DNA from: Gammaproteobacteria bacterium
Lineage (GTDB): Bacteria; Pseudomonadota; Gammaproteobacteria; Pseudomonadales; Halieaceae
Length of the DNA: 64,000 nt
Assembly: GCA_030427485.1 (NCBI GenBank)
Contig: JAUICG010000018.1
Coordinates: 1-64,000, forward strand
Direction of reading: 5' to 3'
Part shown: positions 1 to 9,345 of the stretch, piece by piece
How the letters are laid out: each line of letters begins with the position of its first letter
How positions within the stretch are numbered: the stretch's first letter is position 1
Translations under genes and position numbers: made by a program
The notes under the pieces: model-generated
Told to the model about the DNA's origin: nothing
Database searches by the model: none
What the model saw: the letters and a program-made list of their open reading frames with translations, nothing else

Positions 1-1
1 G

Positions 2-847
2 CTTGAGAAAAACGCCAGGCGGATTATCACAGTGGGTGCCCTGGGCACAAACCACGGCGTAGCCACCGCTATGGCGTGTCGGCATTTTGGTCTCGATTGC
101 GTGGTGTATCTTTTCGAGCAACCGCTCACGGCCACAGTGACGCAAAACCTGCGCCTGATGCAGTCCTACGGCGCCCGGCTCATCTACAAGGGCTCCCTGT
201 TCAACGCAATGCTGGCGTACTACACCAGCCCCTACCGCCTTGAAAGCGGCTCCTATTTCCTGTTTGCCGGCGGCTCCAACCTGCAGGGTACGCTGGGATT
301 TATCAATGCCGCCTGTGAACTACAGCTGCAGATTGAACAGGGAGACTGCCCGCAACCGGCGGCGATCGTCTGCGCTACCGGCTCCGGCGCCACGCTGGCC
401 GGACTCAGCTATGGCTGCCAGCTTATCGGCCTGCAAACGGATGTTATCGGCGTGCGGGTTGCACCGCGCAAGCTGGGTCCGTTTCCGGCCTGTACGGCGG
501 GCACGGTCCAGCAGTTGATGAGGGAAGCCCATCGATTCATCGCGAAGCATGGTCAGCGCGACATCCCCGCGCCCGCACCCGCCAATTTGGTCGGCGACTA
601 CTATGGCGACGGTTACGGAGTGGCTACGGAGAAAGGCTTGCTGGCGATCGAGCGTTTCAAGGCAGCGGGAATCACACTGGAGCAGACCTATACCGCCAAG
701 GCCGCGGCCGCGTTTCTCGACCAGTTGGACAGGAATCGCGGAACCGTACTCTTCTGGGACACGTACAATTCCCGCGATATGACCGCGAGGGCCGCTGGGG
801 TCGCCCCGCAGGCACTACCGGAAGAGCTGCGTGGCTTCCTGCTGTGA
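2..847 (+). CDS. PLP-dependent D-cysteine desulfhydrase / ACC deaminase-like protein (5' partial)
   Basis: The reading frame is open from base 2, so the N-terminus with the pyridoxal-phosphate lysine lies outside the window. What remains (about 281 residues) has the tryptophan-synthase-beta (fold type II) PLP enzyme pattern. An early GALGTNHGVA segment contacts the substrate or cofactor, and a Ser/Gly-rich phosphate-binding stretch (ATGSGATLAG) lies in the middle. The family includes D-cysteine desulfhydrase and 1-aminocyclopropane-1-carboxylate deaminase, which release ammonia from small amino acids in the cytoplasm. The exact substrate cannot be told from this part. It converges on the minus-strand sulfotransferase 25 bp away. 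Confidence 0.75.
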   Translation, partial: LEKNARRIITVGALGTNHGVATAMACRHFGLDCVVYLFEQPLTATVTQNLRLMQSYGARLIYKGSLFNAMLAYYTSPYRLESGSYFLFAGGSNLQGTLGFINAACELQLQIEQGDCPQPAAIVCATGSGATLAGLSYGCQLIGLQTDVIGVRVAPRKLGPFPACTAGTVQQLMREAHRFIAKHGQRDIPAPAPANLVGDYYGDGYGVATEKGLLAIERFKAAGITLEQTYTAKAAAAFLDQLDRNRGTVLFWDTYNSRDMTARAAGVAPQALPEELRGFLL

Positions 848-872
848 GCGCCCGGCACCGGAGTCAACCACA

Positions 873-1457
873 CTAATAACCGAATAATTCGAAATCCCGC
901 TTGAAGATTCTTCGTATACGTTCCCTGGACGAGGTACTGAGCGAATCGATCTGGCTTTGCGCCTGCCCACTGACATTCAGTTGTGGGAGCGTGATCGAAG
1001 TGACCCCCAGCCGGCTGCACACATGATCAAAATCGGATTGCAGTGATTCCAGCCTGCCGACGAAATCAATCATTACTTCGCCCTGCTCGTCACAGATAAA
1101 ATCCGATTGCTTTAACATGAGTTCGTTCTTGTTAAAGGTCTGGACGAACTCATCGAAGCTGATGTTACCGGTATAACGGTGATGAAACCTGTGCGCGGGA
1201 TCCTTGAGTGCATCGCGCTGGCGAAACCGGTACCAGGAGTACATCCAGTCGAACGGCTCGCGAACCATCGCCACCTTGAAGCTCCGGTTCCAGAACTCAT
1301 CGCCGAGCTGTGCCTTCAACATCTTTGCCGGGGTATGTTTCTTGACGCCGGCCGACAGGCGCTCACTTTCATACGCCTTGAACGCGGCTTCCATACTGCT
1401 ACTGCCGGTTTTGGGTACGGCGATATAGATAAACTGCAACGATTCGGAAATGATCAA
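873..1457 (-). CDS. Small sulfotransferase family protein
   Basis: This 194-residue protein looks like a compact PAPS-dependent sulfotransferase of the Sulfotransfer_2 type. The 5'-phosphosulfate-binding loop PKTGSSS is at residues 15-21, directly after a hydrophobic beta strand. A 3'-phosphate-binding segment, VAMVREPFDWMYSWY, lies near residues 62-76. There is no signal peptide or membrane segment, so it is cytoplasmic. Such enzymes transfer sulfate from PAPS to carbohydrate hydroxyls, but the acceptor is unknown. It sits alone between a converging PLP enzyme and the tRNA-Pro gene. It is one of four genes in the window with this fold and the smallest of them. The family is well supported; the substrate is not. 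Confidence 0.75.
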   Translation of the reverse strand: MIISESLQFIYIAVPKTGSSSMEAAFKAYESERLSAGVKKHTPAKMLKAQLGDEFWNRSFKVAMVREPFDWMYSWYRFRQRDALKDPAHRFHHRYTGNISFDEFVQTFNKNELMLKQSDFICDEQGEVMIDFVGRLESLQSDFDHVCSRLGVTSITLPQLNVSGQAQSQIDSLSTSSRERIRRIFKRDFELFGY

Positions 1458-1532
1458 GCCCTGAACTCCAGTCCGGCGTACGCGGGAATGAACAAAGAAT
1501 TACGCGTAACTAACTGTTTCAAAGGGGGAATT

Positions 1533-1609
1533 TGGTCGGGACGGCAGGATTTGAACCTACGACCACCACACCCCCAGTGTGGTGCGCTACCAGACTGCGC
1601 TACGCCCCG
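1533..1609 (-). tRNA. tRNA-Pro (anticodon GGG)
   Basis: The minus strand folds into a full cloverleaf: acceptor stem CGGGGCG/CGTCCCG (one G-T pair), D arm with GCGC stem, anticodon stem CCACA/TGTGG enclosing CTGGGGG (anticodon GGG), T arm GTAGG-TTCAAAT-CCTGC. Discriminator A and CCA are encoded. Length is 77 nt with CCA. It lies downstream of the merR-like gene, the same place as in Pseudomonas. Confidence 0.96.
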
Positions 1610-1678
1610 AGATCGGCCGCGCTTTGAGCAAGTGCGGCGAGGGCGGCATTATACTCAATACCGCGAGTGATACAAAGG

Positions 1679-2044
1679 CTATTTGGACGGCGTGAGCACC
1701 TTCAGCACGTCTTCCAGTTCCTTGATGGTTTCCTTGATCACTGCCATCAGGTCGGTGGAGGCGAGCGTCCTGCCGTTCTCGTCCGTCATGCGCTGCCGGG
1801 CGCCGCCGATGGTGTAGCCCTGGTCGTACAGCAGGCCGCGTATCTGCCGGATGGTGAGCACATCGTCGCGCTGATAGTAGCGGCGGTTACCGCGGCGCTT
1901 GACGGGTTTCAGCTGCGGAAATTCCTGCTCCCAATAGCGCAGGACATGGGGTTTTACCGCGCAGAGTTCGCTGACTTCACCGATAGTGAAATAGCGCTTT
2001 CCGGGGATTGCGGGCAATTCATTGTTGTGTGTCGGTTCCAGCAT
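1679..2044 (-). CDS. MerR family transcriptional regulator
   Basis: A 121-residue protein with an N-terminal winged helix-turn-helix of the MerR type (residues about 17-85: [22 protein letters not shown], then the RRGNRRYY wing). A short C-terminal helix follows, presumably for dimer formation. There is no cysteine-rich metal-binding tail, so the effector is unknown. The start codon overlaps the end of ihfA by 26 bp, which makes translational coupling likely. This small MerR protein is a steady neighbour of ihfA and tRNA-Pro in Pseudomonas-like genomes, but its role is not established. The assignment rests on the HTH and wing pattern and on the conserved position. Confidence 0.9.
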   Translation of the reverse strand: MLEPTHNNELPAIPGKRYFTIGEVSELCAVKPHVLRYWEQEFPQLKPVKRRGNRRYYQRDDVLTIRQIRGLLYDQGYTIGGARQRMTDENGRTLASTDLMAVIKETIKELEDVLKVLTPSK

Positions 2045-2327
2045 AAGCTTCCACTCGCGCTTTCAGCTTTTGCCCAGGTCTGAAGGTAACCACCCTGCGG
2101 GCGGAGATGGGTATCTCCTCTCCCGTCTTGGGATTGCGGCCGGGACGCTGGCTCTTGTCGCGCAAATCAAAATTGCCGAAGCCCGACAATTTCACCTGCT
2201 CGTTGTTCTCCAGACAACCGCGGATCTCTTCGAAGAACAACTCGACGATTTCCTTGGCCTCCCGTTTGTTGAGCCCCAACTCTTCAAATAGGCGTTCTGC
2301 CATTTCCGATTTCGTCAGAGCAACCAT
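2019..2327 (-). CDS. ihfA: Integration host factor subunit alpha
   Basis: A 102-residue HU/IHF family DNA-bending protein. It pairs with the beta subunit encoded near 57.3 kb in this window. It begins [24 protein letters not shown] as alpha subunits do, and carries the [19 protein letters not shown] beta-arm segment with the intercalating proline (RPGRNP) around residues 60-66. The ATG has an AAGGG ribosome-binding site. It is the gene after pheT (12-bp gap), and the merR gene overlaps its 3' end. Coupling to the pheST operon is the standard arrangement. The heterodimer acts in recombination, replication and transcription. Confidence 0.97.
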   Translation of the reverse strand: MVALTKSEMAERLFEELGLNKREAKEIVELFFEEIRGCLENNEQVKLSGFGNFDLRDKSQRPGRNPKTGEEIPISARRVVTFRPGQKLKARVEAYAGTDTQQ

Positions 2328-2339
2328 CGTCCCTTCTAC

Positions 2340-4715
2340 CTAATTCCTGAGCTCAGCATTATAGTTTTTTTCCAATAGATCAACGACTTGACCCATCGCC
2401 AGATTGACTACTTCCTCGTCAAGAGTGCGCGAATGATCGCGGAATGTCAAACCCAGTGCAAGACTTTTTCGTTTAGGATCAATACCTTTGCCCGTATAGA
2501 CATCAAAAAGCCTTAAGTCTGTGAGGTAAGTCCCACTTGCGGCCCTCACCGCATCCATCAATTGCCGCGCCGGGACCGTCTTGTCGACAACTACAGCCAA
2601 ATCGCGGCGAACTTCGGGAAACCGGGATATTTCCCGGAACTCGGGCCGCGCGCCTTCCAGCAGTACCGCAAGGTCGATCTCGCACAGGTACAGCGGCATA
2701 CCGAGGCCCAGGCGGGCGCCCGCCGTGGGGTGCAGCGCGCCGATGTAGCCCACGGCCTGCCCCTTTCGGGTTATCCGCGCAGTCTGCCCCGGGTGCAGCG
2801 CCGCTCGTTCGGCTGCCTCGAACGCACAGTCCGAGGGCATCCGTGTCAGCGCCAGCAGGCTCTCCAGGTCACCCTTGAGGTCAAACAGGTCGACCGCTTC
2901 AGCGGATGTCGACCAGGACTCCGCGAAACGCTCGCCGGCGCAGACCATGGCCAGCGTGGGCACCTGCTGCAGAGCGTCGCGACCCGGCGCGAAGCGCAGC
3001 CCGGTTTCAAACAGGCGCACCCGCGACTGTTGCCGGTTGACGTTGTGCACTACCGCACTGACCAGGCCGGGGAGCAAACTGGTGCGCATCACCGCCATTT
3101 CCGCGGAAATGGGATTCTTCAGGGCGACCGGCACGAGTTCCGGATCGAACAGCCGCTGCAACTCGGGGTCGACAAAACTGTAGGTGATGGCCTCGCGGAA
3201 GCCGCGCGCACCGAGGTGTCGACGCAGGTAACGGATTGACAGGTCTGTCTCGGGCCGGGCGCGCATCTGGAGGTCGGCGTGGATGTGCCGCACCGGAAGC
3301 TGGTTGTAGCCGTACACCCGGGCCAGTTCCTCCAGGAGGTCGACCTCGATAGCTATGTCAAAGCGCCAACTGGGTATCCTGCATGTCCAGCCCTCGGCGC
3401 CAGCGCTGACCTCGAGTCCCAACCCGCGCAGAATCCGCTCCACCTCGTCCGTGGCCAGCCTGAAGCCGAGCACCTTTTCTATTCGGGCCGCGCGCAGTTC
3501 CACATCGGGCCGCGACGGCAGATCGGCCCGCGACACGACTTCCCGCACCGGCCCCGCCTCGCCACCGACAATCTCCAGCAGCAATTGGGTGGCCCGTTCC
3601 ATCGCCGCCACCTGCAACTGGAAGTCCACGCCGCGCTCGAAGCGGTGGGATGATTCGGTGTGCAGGCCATAAGAACGCGCCCTGCCCGCCAACAGGTTGG
3701 GCGCAAAGAACGCCGATTCCAGGAAGATGTCGGTGGTGGTCTCACTGACCGCCGATGCCTTGCCGCCCATAATACCGGCCAGGGCCAGCGGGCCGGACTG
3801 GTCCGCTATCAGCAGCGTGCCCGGCTGCACGTCAACAGTCTGCCCGTCGAGCAACGCCAGCGACTCGCCCGGCGCCGCCGGGCGCACGACAATCCCGCCC
3901 TGCAATTTGGCCAGGTCGAACGCGTGCATGGGCTGGCCGAGTTCCAGCAACAGGTAGTTCGTTACATCCACCACGGCATCGATGCAGCGAATGCCGCAGC
4001 GGCGCAATTTTTCCTGCAGCCAGGACGGGCTGGGACGGGAAACATCGATGTTCCTGATGATGCGCCCGACGTACCGCGGACAGCCGTCGGCCGCCTCCAC
4101 GGAAATCGCCAGCGTATCCTCGATCGAGGGCGCAACGGGTGCGAGATTCGGCGCGTTGACCTCCAGACTGTTGAGCAGGGCCACCTCGCGCGCGACGCCG
4201 ATCACACCCAGGCAGTCCGCGCGGTTCGGCGTAATACTGATGTCGATCACCTTGTCATCGAGGTCCAGGTAATCCCGCAGGTCCGTGCCGACCGGGGCCT
4301 CGTGCGCCAGTTCCATCAGGCCGGCGGACTCTTCGGACAAGCCCAGTTCCTGTTCGGCGCAGAGCATCCCCTGTGATTCCACCCCGCGCAGTTTCGCGCG
4401 CTTGATCTTGAAATCGCCCGGCAGTTTGGCGCCGACACGGGCCAGCGGCGCCTTGAGCCCGGCGCGGGCATTGGGCGCGCCACAGACCACCTGCACCGTT
4501 TCATCGCCGGTATTCACCTGGCAGACGCGCAGCTTGTCGGCATCGGGATGCGGCTGTGCACTGATGATTTCTGCGACGATAACGCCGCTGAATTCCGCGG
4601 AGACCGGCTCTATCGCGTCCACCTCGAGGCCGGCCATCGTGATCTGGTGTGCAAGTTCCGCGCTATCGAGCGCTGGAGAGACCCACTCTCGCAGCCACTG
4701 TTCGCTGATTTTCAC
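2340..4715 (-). CDS. pheT: Phenylalanine-tRNA ligase beta subunit
   Basis: This 791-residue protein is the beta subunit of the alpha2-beta2 phenylalanyl-tRNA synthetase. An N-terminal OB-fold tRNA-binding domain covers residues about 40-150 (VIVAEIISAQPHPDADKL). Then come B3/B4 editing domains (about 210-380), a B5 DNA-binding-like domain (about 400-475) and a C-terminal anticodon-binding FDX-ACB domain (about 695-791, RFPEVRRDLAVVVD). Length matches the family. The start codon is GTG, with GGAG nine bases upstream; no better ATG is nearby. It follows pheS after 12 bp, so the two are cotranscribed. Confidence 0.97.
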   Translation of the reverse strand: MKISEQWLREWVSPALDSAELAHQITMAGLEVDAIEPVSAEFSGVIVAEIISAQPHPDADKLRVCQVNTGDETVQVVCGAPNARAGLKAPLARVGAKLPGDFKIKRAKLRGVESQGMLCAEQELGLSEESAGLMELAHEAPVGTDLRDYLDLDDKVIDISITPNRADCLGVIGVAREVALLNSLEVNAPNLAPVAPSIEDTLAISVEAADGCPRYVGRIIRNIDVSRPSPSWLQEKLRRCGIRCIDAVVDVTNYLLLELGQPMHAFDLAKLQGGIVVRPAAPGESLALLDGQTVDVQPGTLLIADQSGPLALAGIMGGKASAVSETTTDIFLESAFFAPNLLAGRARSYGLHTESSHRFERGVDFQLQVAAMERATQLLLEIVGGEAGPVREVVSRADLPSRPDVELRAARIEKVLGFRLATDEVERILRGLGLEVSAGAEGWTCRIPSWRFDIAIEVDLLEELARVYGYNQLPVRHIHADLQMRARPETDLSIRYLRRHLGARGFREAITYSFVDPELQRLFDPELVPVALKNPISAEMAVMRTSLLPGLVSAVVHNVNRQQSRVRLFETGLRFAPGRDALQQVPTLAMVCAGERFAESWSTSAEAVDLFDLKGDLESLLALTRMPSDCAFEAAERAALHPGQTARITRKGQAVGYIGALHPTAGARLGLGMPLYLCEIDLAVLLEGARPEFREISRFPEVRRDLAVVVDKTVPARQLMDAVRAASGTYLTDLRLFDVYTGKGIDPKRKSLALGLTFRDHSRTLDEEVVNLAMGQVVDLLEKNYNAELRN

Positions 4716-4727
4716 TGTCTACTGCTC

Positions 4728-5741
<1,014 letters not shown>

Positions 5742-5783
5742 CTACTGTTTCTCTCGTTTAAAGCCGGCGCTGCCACGGGAAAT

Positions 5784-5814
5784 AAAAAAGGGAAAGAGCA
5801 CCGCCCTTTCCCTT
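5784..5814 (-). terminator. Rho-independent terminator or attenuator between rplT and pheS
   Basis: On the minus strand AAGGGAAAG and CTTTCCCTT form a perfect 9-bp stem with a 9-nt loop, followed by a run of T. It stands 50 bp after the rplT stop and about 43 bp before the pheS start. A second small hairpin (CCGCTG-GTA-CAGCGG) lies just upstream. No Phe-rich leader peptide like that of Escherichia coli pheM is visible here. Confidence 0.75.
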
Positions 5815-5863
5815 GATGTTTACATGCAGCCAGCGACCCGCTGTACCAGCGGTGAGGGTGGGC

Positions 5864-6220
5864 TTAGGCCAGTGCGGCCTTCGCTTGCTCCACGATCGCT
5901 GCAAAACCCTGCTTGTCATGGACTGCCAGATCCGCCAGTACGCGACGGTCCAGGCCGATCTCGGCTTTTTTCAGGCCGTTGATCAGGCGGCTGTAGCTCA
6001 ACCCGTTAGCGCGCGACTGGGCGTTGATACGCGTGATCCACAGTGCGCGAAACTGACGCTTGCGCTGGCGGCGGTCACGGTAGGCATACTGCCCGGCCTT
6101 GGTAACGGCTTGCTTGGCAACCCGGAAAATACGGCTGCGGGCTCCGTAGTAACCCTTGGCCTGCTTCAATATTTTTTTGTGGCGACGATGGGCCACAACA
6201 CCACGTTTTACGCGAGGCAT
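5864..6220 (-). CDS. rplT: 50S ribosomal protein L20
   Basis: A 118-residue, very basic protein with the L20 signature. The N-terminal extension starts [20 protein letters not shown], and a globular part contains [20 protein letters not shown]. It binds 23S rRNA early in large-subunit assembly. In E. coli the protein also represses rpmI-rplT translation; whether it does so here is not tested by the sequence. Gene order infC-rpmI-rplT is conserved, with 31 bp to rpmI upstream. A terminator follows it. Confidence 0.98.
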   Translation of the reverse strand: MPRVKRGVVAHRRHKKILKQAKGYYGARSRIFRVAKQAVTKAGQYAYRDRRQRKRQFRALWITRINAQSRANGLSYSRLINGLKKAEIGLDRRVLADLAVHDKQGFAAIVEQAKAALA

Positions 6221-6251
6221 AAGTCTTCTCCCTAATTATCCAGTGAATCGC

Positions 6252-6446
6252 CTACCGGGCACGCATCATACGATCAATAAGCACTTCATCGCTCTTATGG
6301 ATCATGGAGGTGCCACGCAGCTGACGCTTGCGCTTGGTGGTCATCTTGGTCAGGATGTGACTCCTGTGGGCGCTCTTACGCTTGTATCCGCCAGCCGTTT
6401 TCTTGAAACGCTTGGCGGCCCCGCTGTGAATTTTTGCTTTGGGCAT
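6252..6446 (-). CDS. rpmI: 50S ribosomal protein L35
   Basis: A 64-residue basic protein starting [17 protein letters not shown], typical of L35, with the [15 protein letters not shown] stretch in the second half. A TTG two codons upstream would add two residues, but the ATG at 6446 matches the family's start. It lies between infC and rplT in the usual three-gene translation operon. The protein is part of the large ribosomal subunit. Confidence 0.97.
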   Translation of the reverse strand: MPKAKIHSGAAKRFKKTAGGYKRKSAHRSHILTKMTTKRKRQLRGTSMIHKSDEVLIDRMMRAR

Positions 6447-6505
6447 AGTCAAATACTCCGCATTTGCATGTTGATAAATAAAGAACTCAGGGCATTCACG
6501 GGCCG

Positions 6506-7042
6506 CTAGTTCTTTTTCTTGGGCGCAATGACCATGGTGAGTTGTCGGCCTTCCATTTTTGGAAACTGCTCGACAGCACCCAGCTCGGCCAGATCAGCTT
6601 CCACTCGCTTGAGCAGCTCCATGCCGATTTCCTGGTGAGCCATTTCACGTCCACGGTAACGCAGCGTGACTTTGGCCTTGTCGCCATTTTCAAGGAAACG
6701 GACCAGGTTGCGTAGTTTTACCTGGTAGTCTCCTTCTTCCGTCCCTGGACGAAACTTCATTTCTTTCACTTGCGTGCGCTTCTGCTTCTTGCGCTGCGCC
6801 GCTTTTTGCTTCTTGATCTCAAAGACATATTTGCCGTAATCCATCAACTTGCAGACTACGGGGTCGGATTCGGCAATCAGCACCAGGTCCAGTGTCGCGG
6901 CCTCCGCCGCCGCCAATGCCTCTTTAAGAGGTACGATGCCTACCTGCTCGCCCTCTGCTCCAACCAGCCGAACGGGGTCGGCCGTGATTTGATCGTTAAT
7001 GATCGCCTTCTTACTGGCGCCCTTGCCGCTGTCTTTCTTAAT
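6506..7042 (-). CDS. infC: Translation initiation factor IF-3 (ATT start)
   Basis: IF-3 binds the 30S subunit, prevents premature 50S joining and checks the start codon. The N-terminal domain begins around [15 protein letters not shown], and the C-terminal domain carries [20 protein letters not shown] and [14 protein letters not shown]. Starting at the upstream in-frame GTG/ATG codons would add 35 residues that lie wholly inside thrS and look unrelated to IF-3. The best start is ATT at 7042-7040, giving 178 residues, one base after the thrS stop and behind a GGAG. An AUU start is the known basis of infC autoregulation in enterobacteria. Confidence 0.95.
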   Translation of the reverse strand: MKKDSGKGASKKAIINDQITADPVRLVGAEGEQVGIVPLKEALAAAEAATLDLVLIAESDPVVCKLMDYGKYVFEIKKQKAAQRKKQKRTQVKEMKFRPGTEEGDYQVKLRNLVRFLENGDKAKVTLRYRGREMAHQEIGMELLKRVEADLAELGAVEQFPKMEGRQLTMVIAPKKKN

Positions 7043-7055
7043 ACTAGTTCTCCAA
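7040..7055 (-). promoter_or_regulatory. infC ribosome-binding site with rare ATT start codon
   Basis: On the minus strand the bases TTGGAGAACTAGTATT contain the last thrS codons and TAG stop, a GGAG Shine-Dalgarno sequence and the ATT initiator eight bases later. IF-3 discriminates against AUU, so this layout predicts negative feedback on its own translation and coupling to thrS termination. Confidence 0.85.
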
Positions 7056-8969
7056 TGCAATACGGCCGCGACATGCAACGTCATCTGTGAGGCGCGCCAC
7101 AAACGCGTCGAGATCCATGGATCCCAGGTCCTCACCATGACGGGCACGCACGGCCACTGTCTGTGATTCTACTTCTTTATCCCCGACCACGAGCAGGTAG
7201 GGAACCTTCAGAATCGTGTGCTCGCGGATTTTAAAGCCGATTTTTTCATTTCTCAAGTCCGAAATGACCCGAAAGCCGTTGTTTTTCAAGGAATCTTCCA
7301 CAAATTGGGCATATTCGGACTGTTTGTCGGTAATATTGAGCACTACCGCCTGTGTCGGCGCCAGCCATGCGGGAAATACCCCTTCATAGTGCTCGATCAG
7401 TATGCCGATAAAGCGCTCGAAGGAGCCCAGCACGGCGCGGTGCAGCATCACCGGCACCTGGCGGCTGCCGTCCTCGGCCACATACTGGGCATCCAGGCGG
7501 CCCGGCATGGAAAAATCCACCTGTATGGTGCCCAGTTGCCACACGCGGCCGATACAATCCTTCAGTGAAAACTCGATTTTGGGGCCGTAGAACGCGCCCT
7601 CTCCCGGCAACTCCTGCCAGGGCAGGCCCTGGGCGTCCAGCGCCTGGGCCAGCGCTTTCTCAGCGCGGTCCCAGTCGGCGTCGCTGCCGACGCGCTTCTC
7701 GGGCCGCGTGGACAGGCGATAGATCACTTCACTGAAGCCAAAATCCGCGTAGATGGCATGCAGAAAATCAATGAATGTGGACACCTCTGACTGCACCTGT
7801 TCTTCCGTGCAGAAAATATGGGCGTCATCCTGCACGAAGCCCCGCACCCGCATGATGCCGTGCAGCGAGCCCGAGGGCTCATTGCGGTGGCAGGAGCCGA
7901 ATTCCGCCAGCCGCAGAGGCAGGTCGCGGTAGGACTTCAGTCCCTGGTTATAGACCTGCACATGACAGGGGCAGTTCATCGGCTTCACCGCGAAATGCCG
8001 CTCCTCGGACTGCAGCATGAACATGTCATCGCCGAACTTGTCGGCATGGCCGGACTTCTCCCACAGCGAGAGATCCACCAGTTGCGGCGTCTTTATTTCC
8101 AGGTAGCCATTGTCCCGCTGCGCCTTGCGCATGTACTGCTCGATGGTCTGGTAGATGCTCCACCCCGCCGGGTGCCAGAACACCATACCGGGCGCCTCCT
8201 CCTGGGTATGGAACAGGTTCAGCTTCCTGGCGATCTTGCGGTGATCGCGCTTCTCCGCCTCGGCGATACGGTGCAGGTATTGTTTGAGCTGCTTTTTGTT
8301 GGCCCAGGCGGTGCCGTAGATCCGCTGCAGCATTTCGTTGCTGGAATCACCGCGCCAGTAGGCACCGGCAACCTTGGTCAGCTTGAACGCCTGCAGTTTG
8401 CCGGTGCTGGGCACATGGGGGCCGCGGCACAAATCACCCCAGGCGCCCTGGGTATAGAGGGAGATCTCCTCACCCTGGGGCAATTCCTGGATGATCTGGA
8501 CCTTGTAGTTCTCGCCCAGGTTGCGGAAGTGTTCTATCGCCCCCTCGCGACTCATCACCACCCGCTGGACCGGCATGTCGTTTGCCGCCAATTCCTCCAT
8601 GCGCCGCTCGATTTTCTCCAGATCCTCGGGGGAGAAATGGTGCCCGGTCGCGAAATCGTAGTAGAACCCGTCCTCAATCACCGGGCCGATGGTTACCTGC
8701 ACCCCGGGATACAATTCCTGGGTCGCCATCGCCAGCAGGTGGGCGGTGGAATGGCGAATGATCTCCAGCCCGGCATCGTCCTTGTCGGTGATAATGGCGA
8801 GCGCGGCATCGTGCTCAATGACGAAGGAGGTGTCCACTTCCCTGCCGTCCACGACGCCGCCCAGCGCGGCTTTTGCAAGACCGGGGCCGATATCGGCGGC
8901 GACATCGTGTACGGATACGGGTTGCTCGAAAGTACGGAGACTGCCGTCAGGCAAGGTGATAACAGGCAT
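7044..8969 (-). CDS. thrS: Threonine-tRNA ligase
   Basis: A 641-residue class II synthetase with the full domain set. A TGS domain covers residues 1-62. The editing domain has HSTAHLL (His73, His77) and a conserved cysteine in GDLCRGPH. The catalytic core has motif 2 around [19 protein letters not shown] and zinc ligands in MNCPCH and later histidines. The anticodon-binding domain is C-terminal. It charges tRNA-Thr and clears Ser-tRNA-Thr. The ATG has AAGGA upstream. It is the first gene of the thrS-infC-rpmI-rplT operon. Its upstream region carries a large palindrome (9155-9265), but no clear tRNA-Thr-like operator was recognised. Confidence 0.98.
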   Translation of the reverse strand: MPVITLPDGSLRTFEQPVSVHDVAADIGPGLAKAALGGVVDGREVDTSFVIEHDAALAIITDKDDAGLEIIRHSTAHLLAMATQELYPGVQVTIGPVIEDGFYYDFATGHHFSPEDLEKIERRMEELAANDMPVQRVVMSREGAIEHFRNLGENYKVQIIQELPQGEEISLYTQGAWGDLCRGPHVPSTGKLQAFKLTKVAGAYWRGDSSNEMLQRIYGTAWANKKQLKQYLHRIAEAEKRDHRKIARKLNLFHTQEEAPGMVFWHPAGWSIYQTIEQYMRKAQRDNGYLEIKTPQLVDLSLWEKSGHADKFGDDMFMLQSEERHFAVKPMNCPCHVQVYNQGLKSYRDLPLRLAEFGSCHRNEPSGSLHGIMRVRGFVQDDAHIFCTEEQVQSEVSTFIDFLHAIYADFGFSEVIYRLSTRPEKRVGSDADWDRAEKALAQALDAQGLPWQELPGEGAFYGPKIEFSLKDCIGRVWQLGTIQVDFSMPGRLDAQYVAEDGSRQVPVMLHRAVLGSFERFIGILIEHYEGVFPAWLAPTQAVVLNITDKQSEYAQFVEDSLKNNGFRVISDLRNEKIGFKIREHTILKVPYLLVVGDKEVESQTVAVRARHGEDLGSMDLDAFVARLTDDVACRGRIALEN

Positions 8970-9154
8970 TGTGCAATCCTTTTGTCAGTGGTGGCCCCTA
9001 CCAAAGGCCACGTGGCGGTTTCAGGCCCGGGGAGTAGAACGGCGCCGCATCGATCAAGTACGCTGTCCAACACCCCGGGCGGAGGCGCATAGTGCCTGAA
9101 CGGGCGCTAAAAATAAACCCGCCTTGAGTAGCAATTCCTTGAGGCTCCAGCACC

Positions 9155-9265
9155 GGTGTTTCAGCGGGCCTGCCCCGCCGGGACACGCCGTGAACCCATC
9201 CATGGGGGCTTGAGCTCGGCTTCCTACCTCGCACAGTCCCGACAGGGCAGGCCCGCTGAAACGCC
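9155..9265. repeat. Nested long inverted repeat in the thrS upstream region
   Basis: Perfect 18-bp outer arms GTTTCAGCGGGCCTGCCC (9158-9175) and its complement (9245-9262) enclose about 70 bp. Inside are a second pair, CGGGAC (9179-9184) and GTCCCG (9236-9241), and a small CCCAT-CC-ATGGG palindrome near 9194. The outer stem can be lengthened by two further pairs across one G-T. The arrangement looks like an intergenic palindromic repeat unit (REP/BIME or MITE-like) or a large RNA hairpin. It lies in the 376-bp gene-free stretch 8970-9345, where I see no other gene. Confidence 0.75.
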
Positions 9266-9345
9266 TCATTGCATTGATCAGGCTAAAGCAGATGATTTTC
9301 AAGCCGCTCGATTCAGTGCCGCGCGCAGGGCACAGCAAAGGTTAG

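Noticed and set aside
1533..1609. tRNA-Pro as a possible integration site for a genomic island
   Set aside because: No integrase is present and I noticed no second copy of the tRNA 3' end in the window.
7043..7147. 35-residue N-terminal extension of IF-3
   Set aside because: It lies inside thrS, has no similarity to IF-3, and the ATT start with GGAG explains the gene.
7818..9092. 424-codon plus-strand frame over the thrS start
   Set aside because: Antisense to thrS and its leader; no family features.
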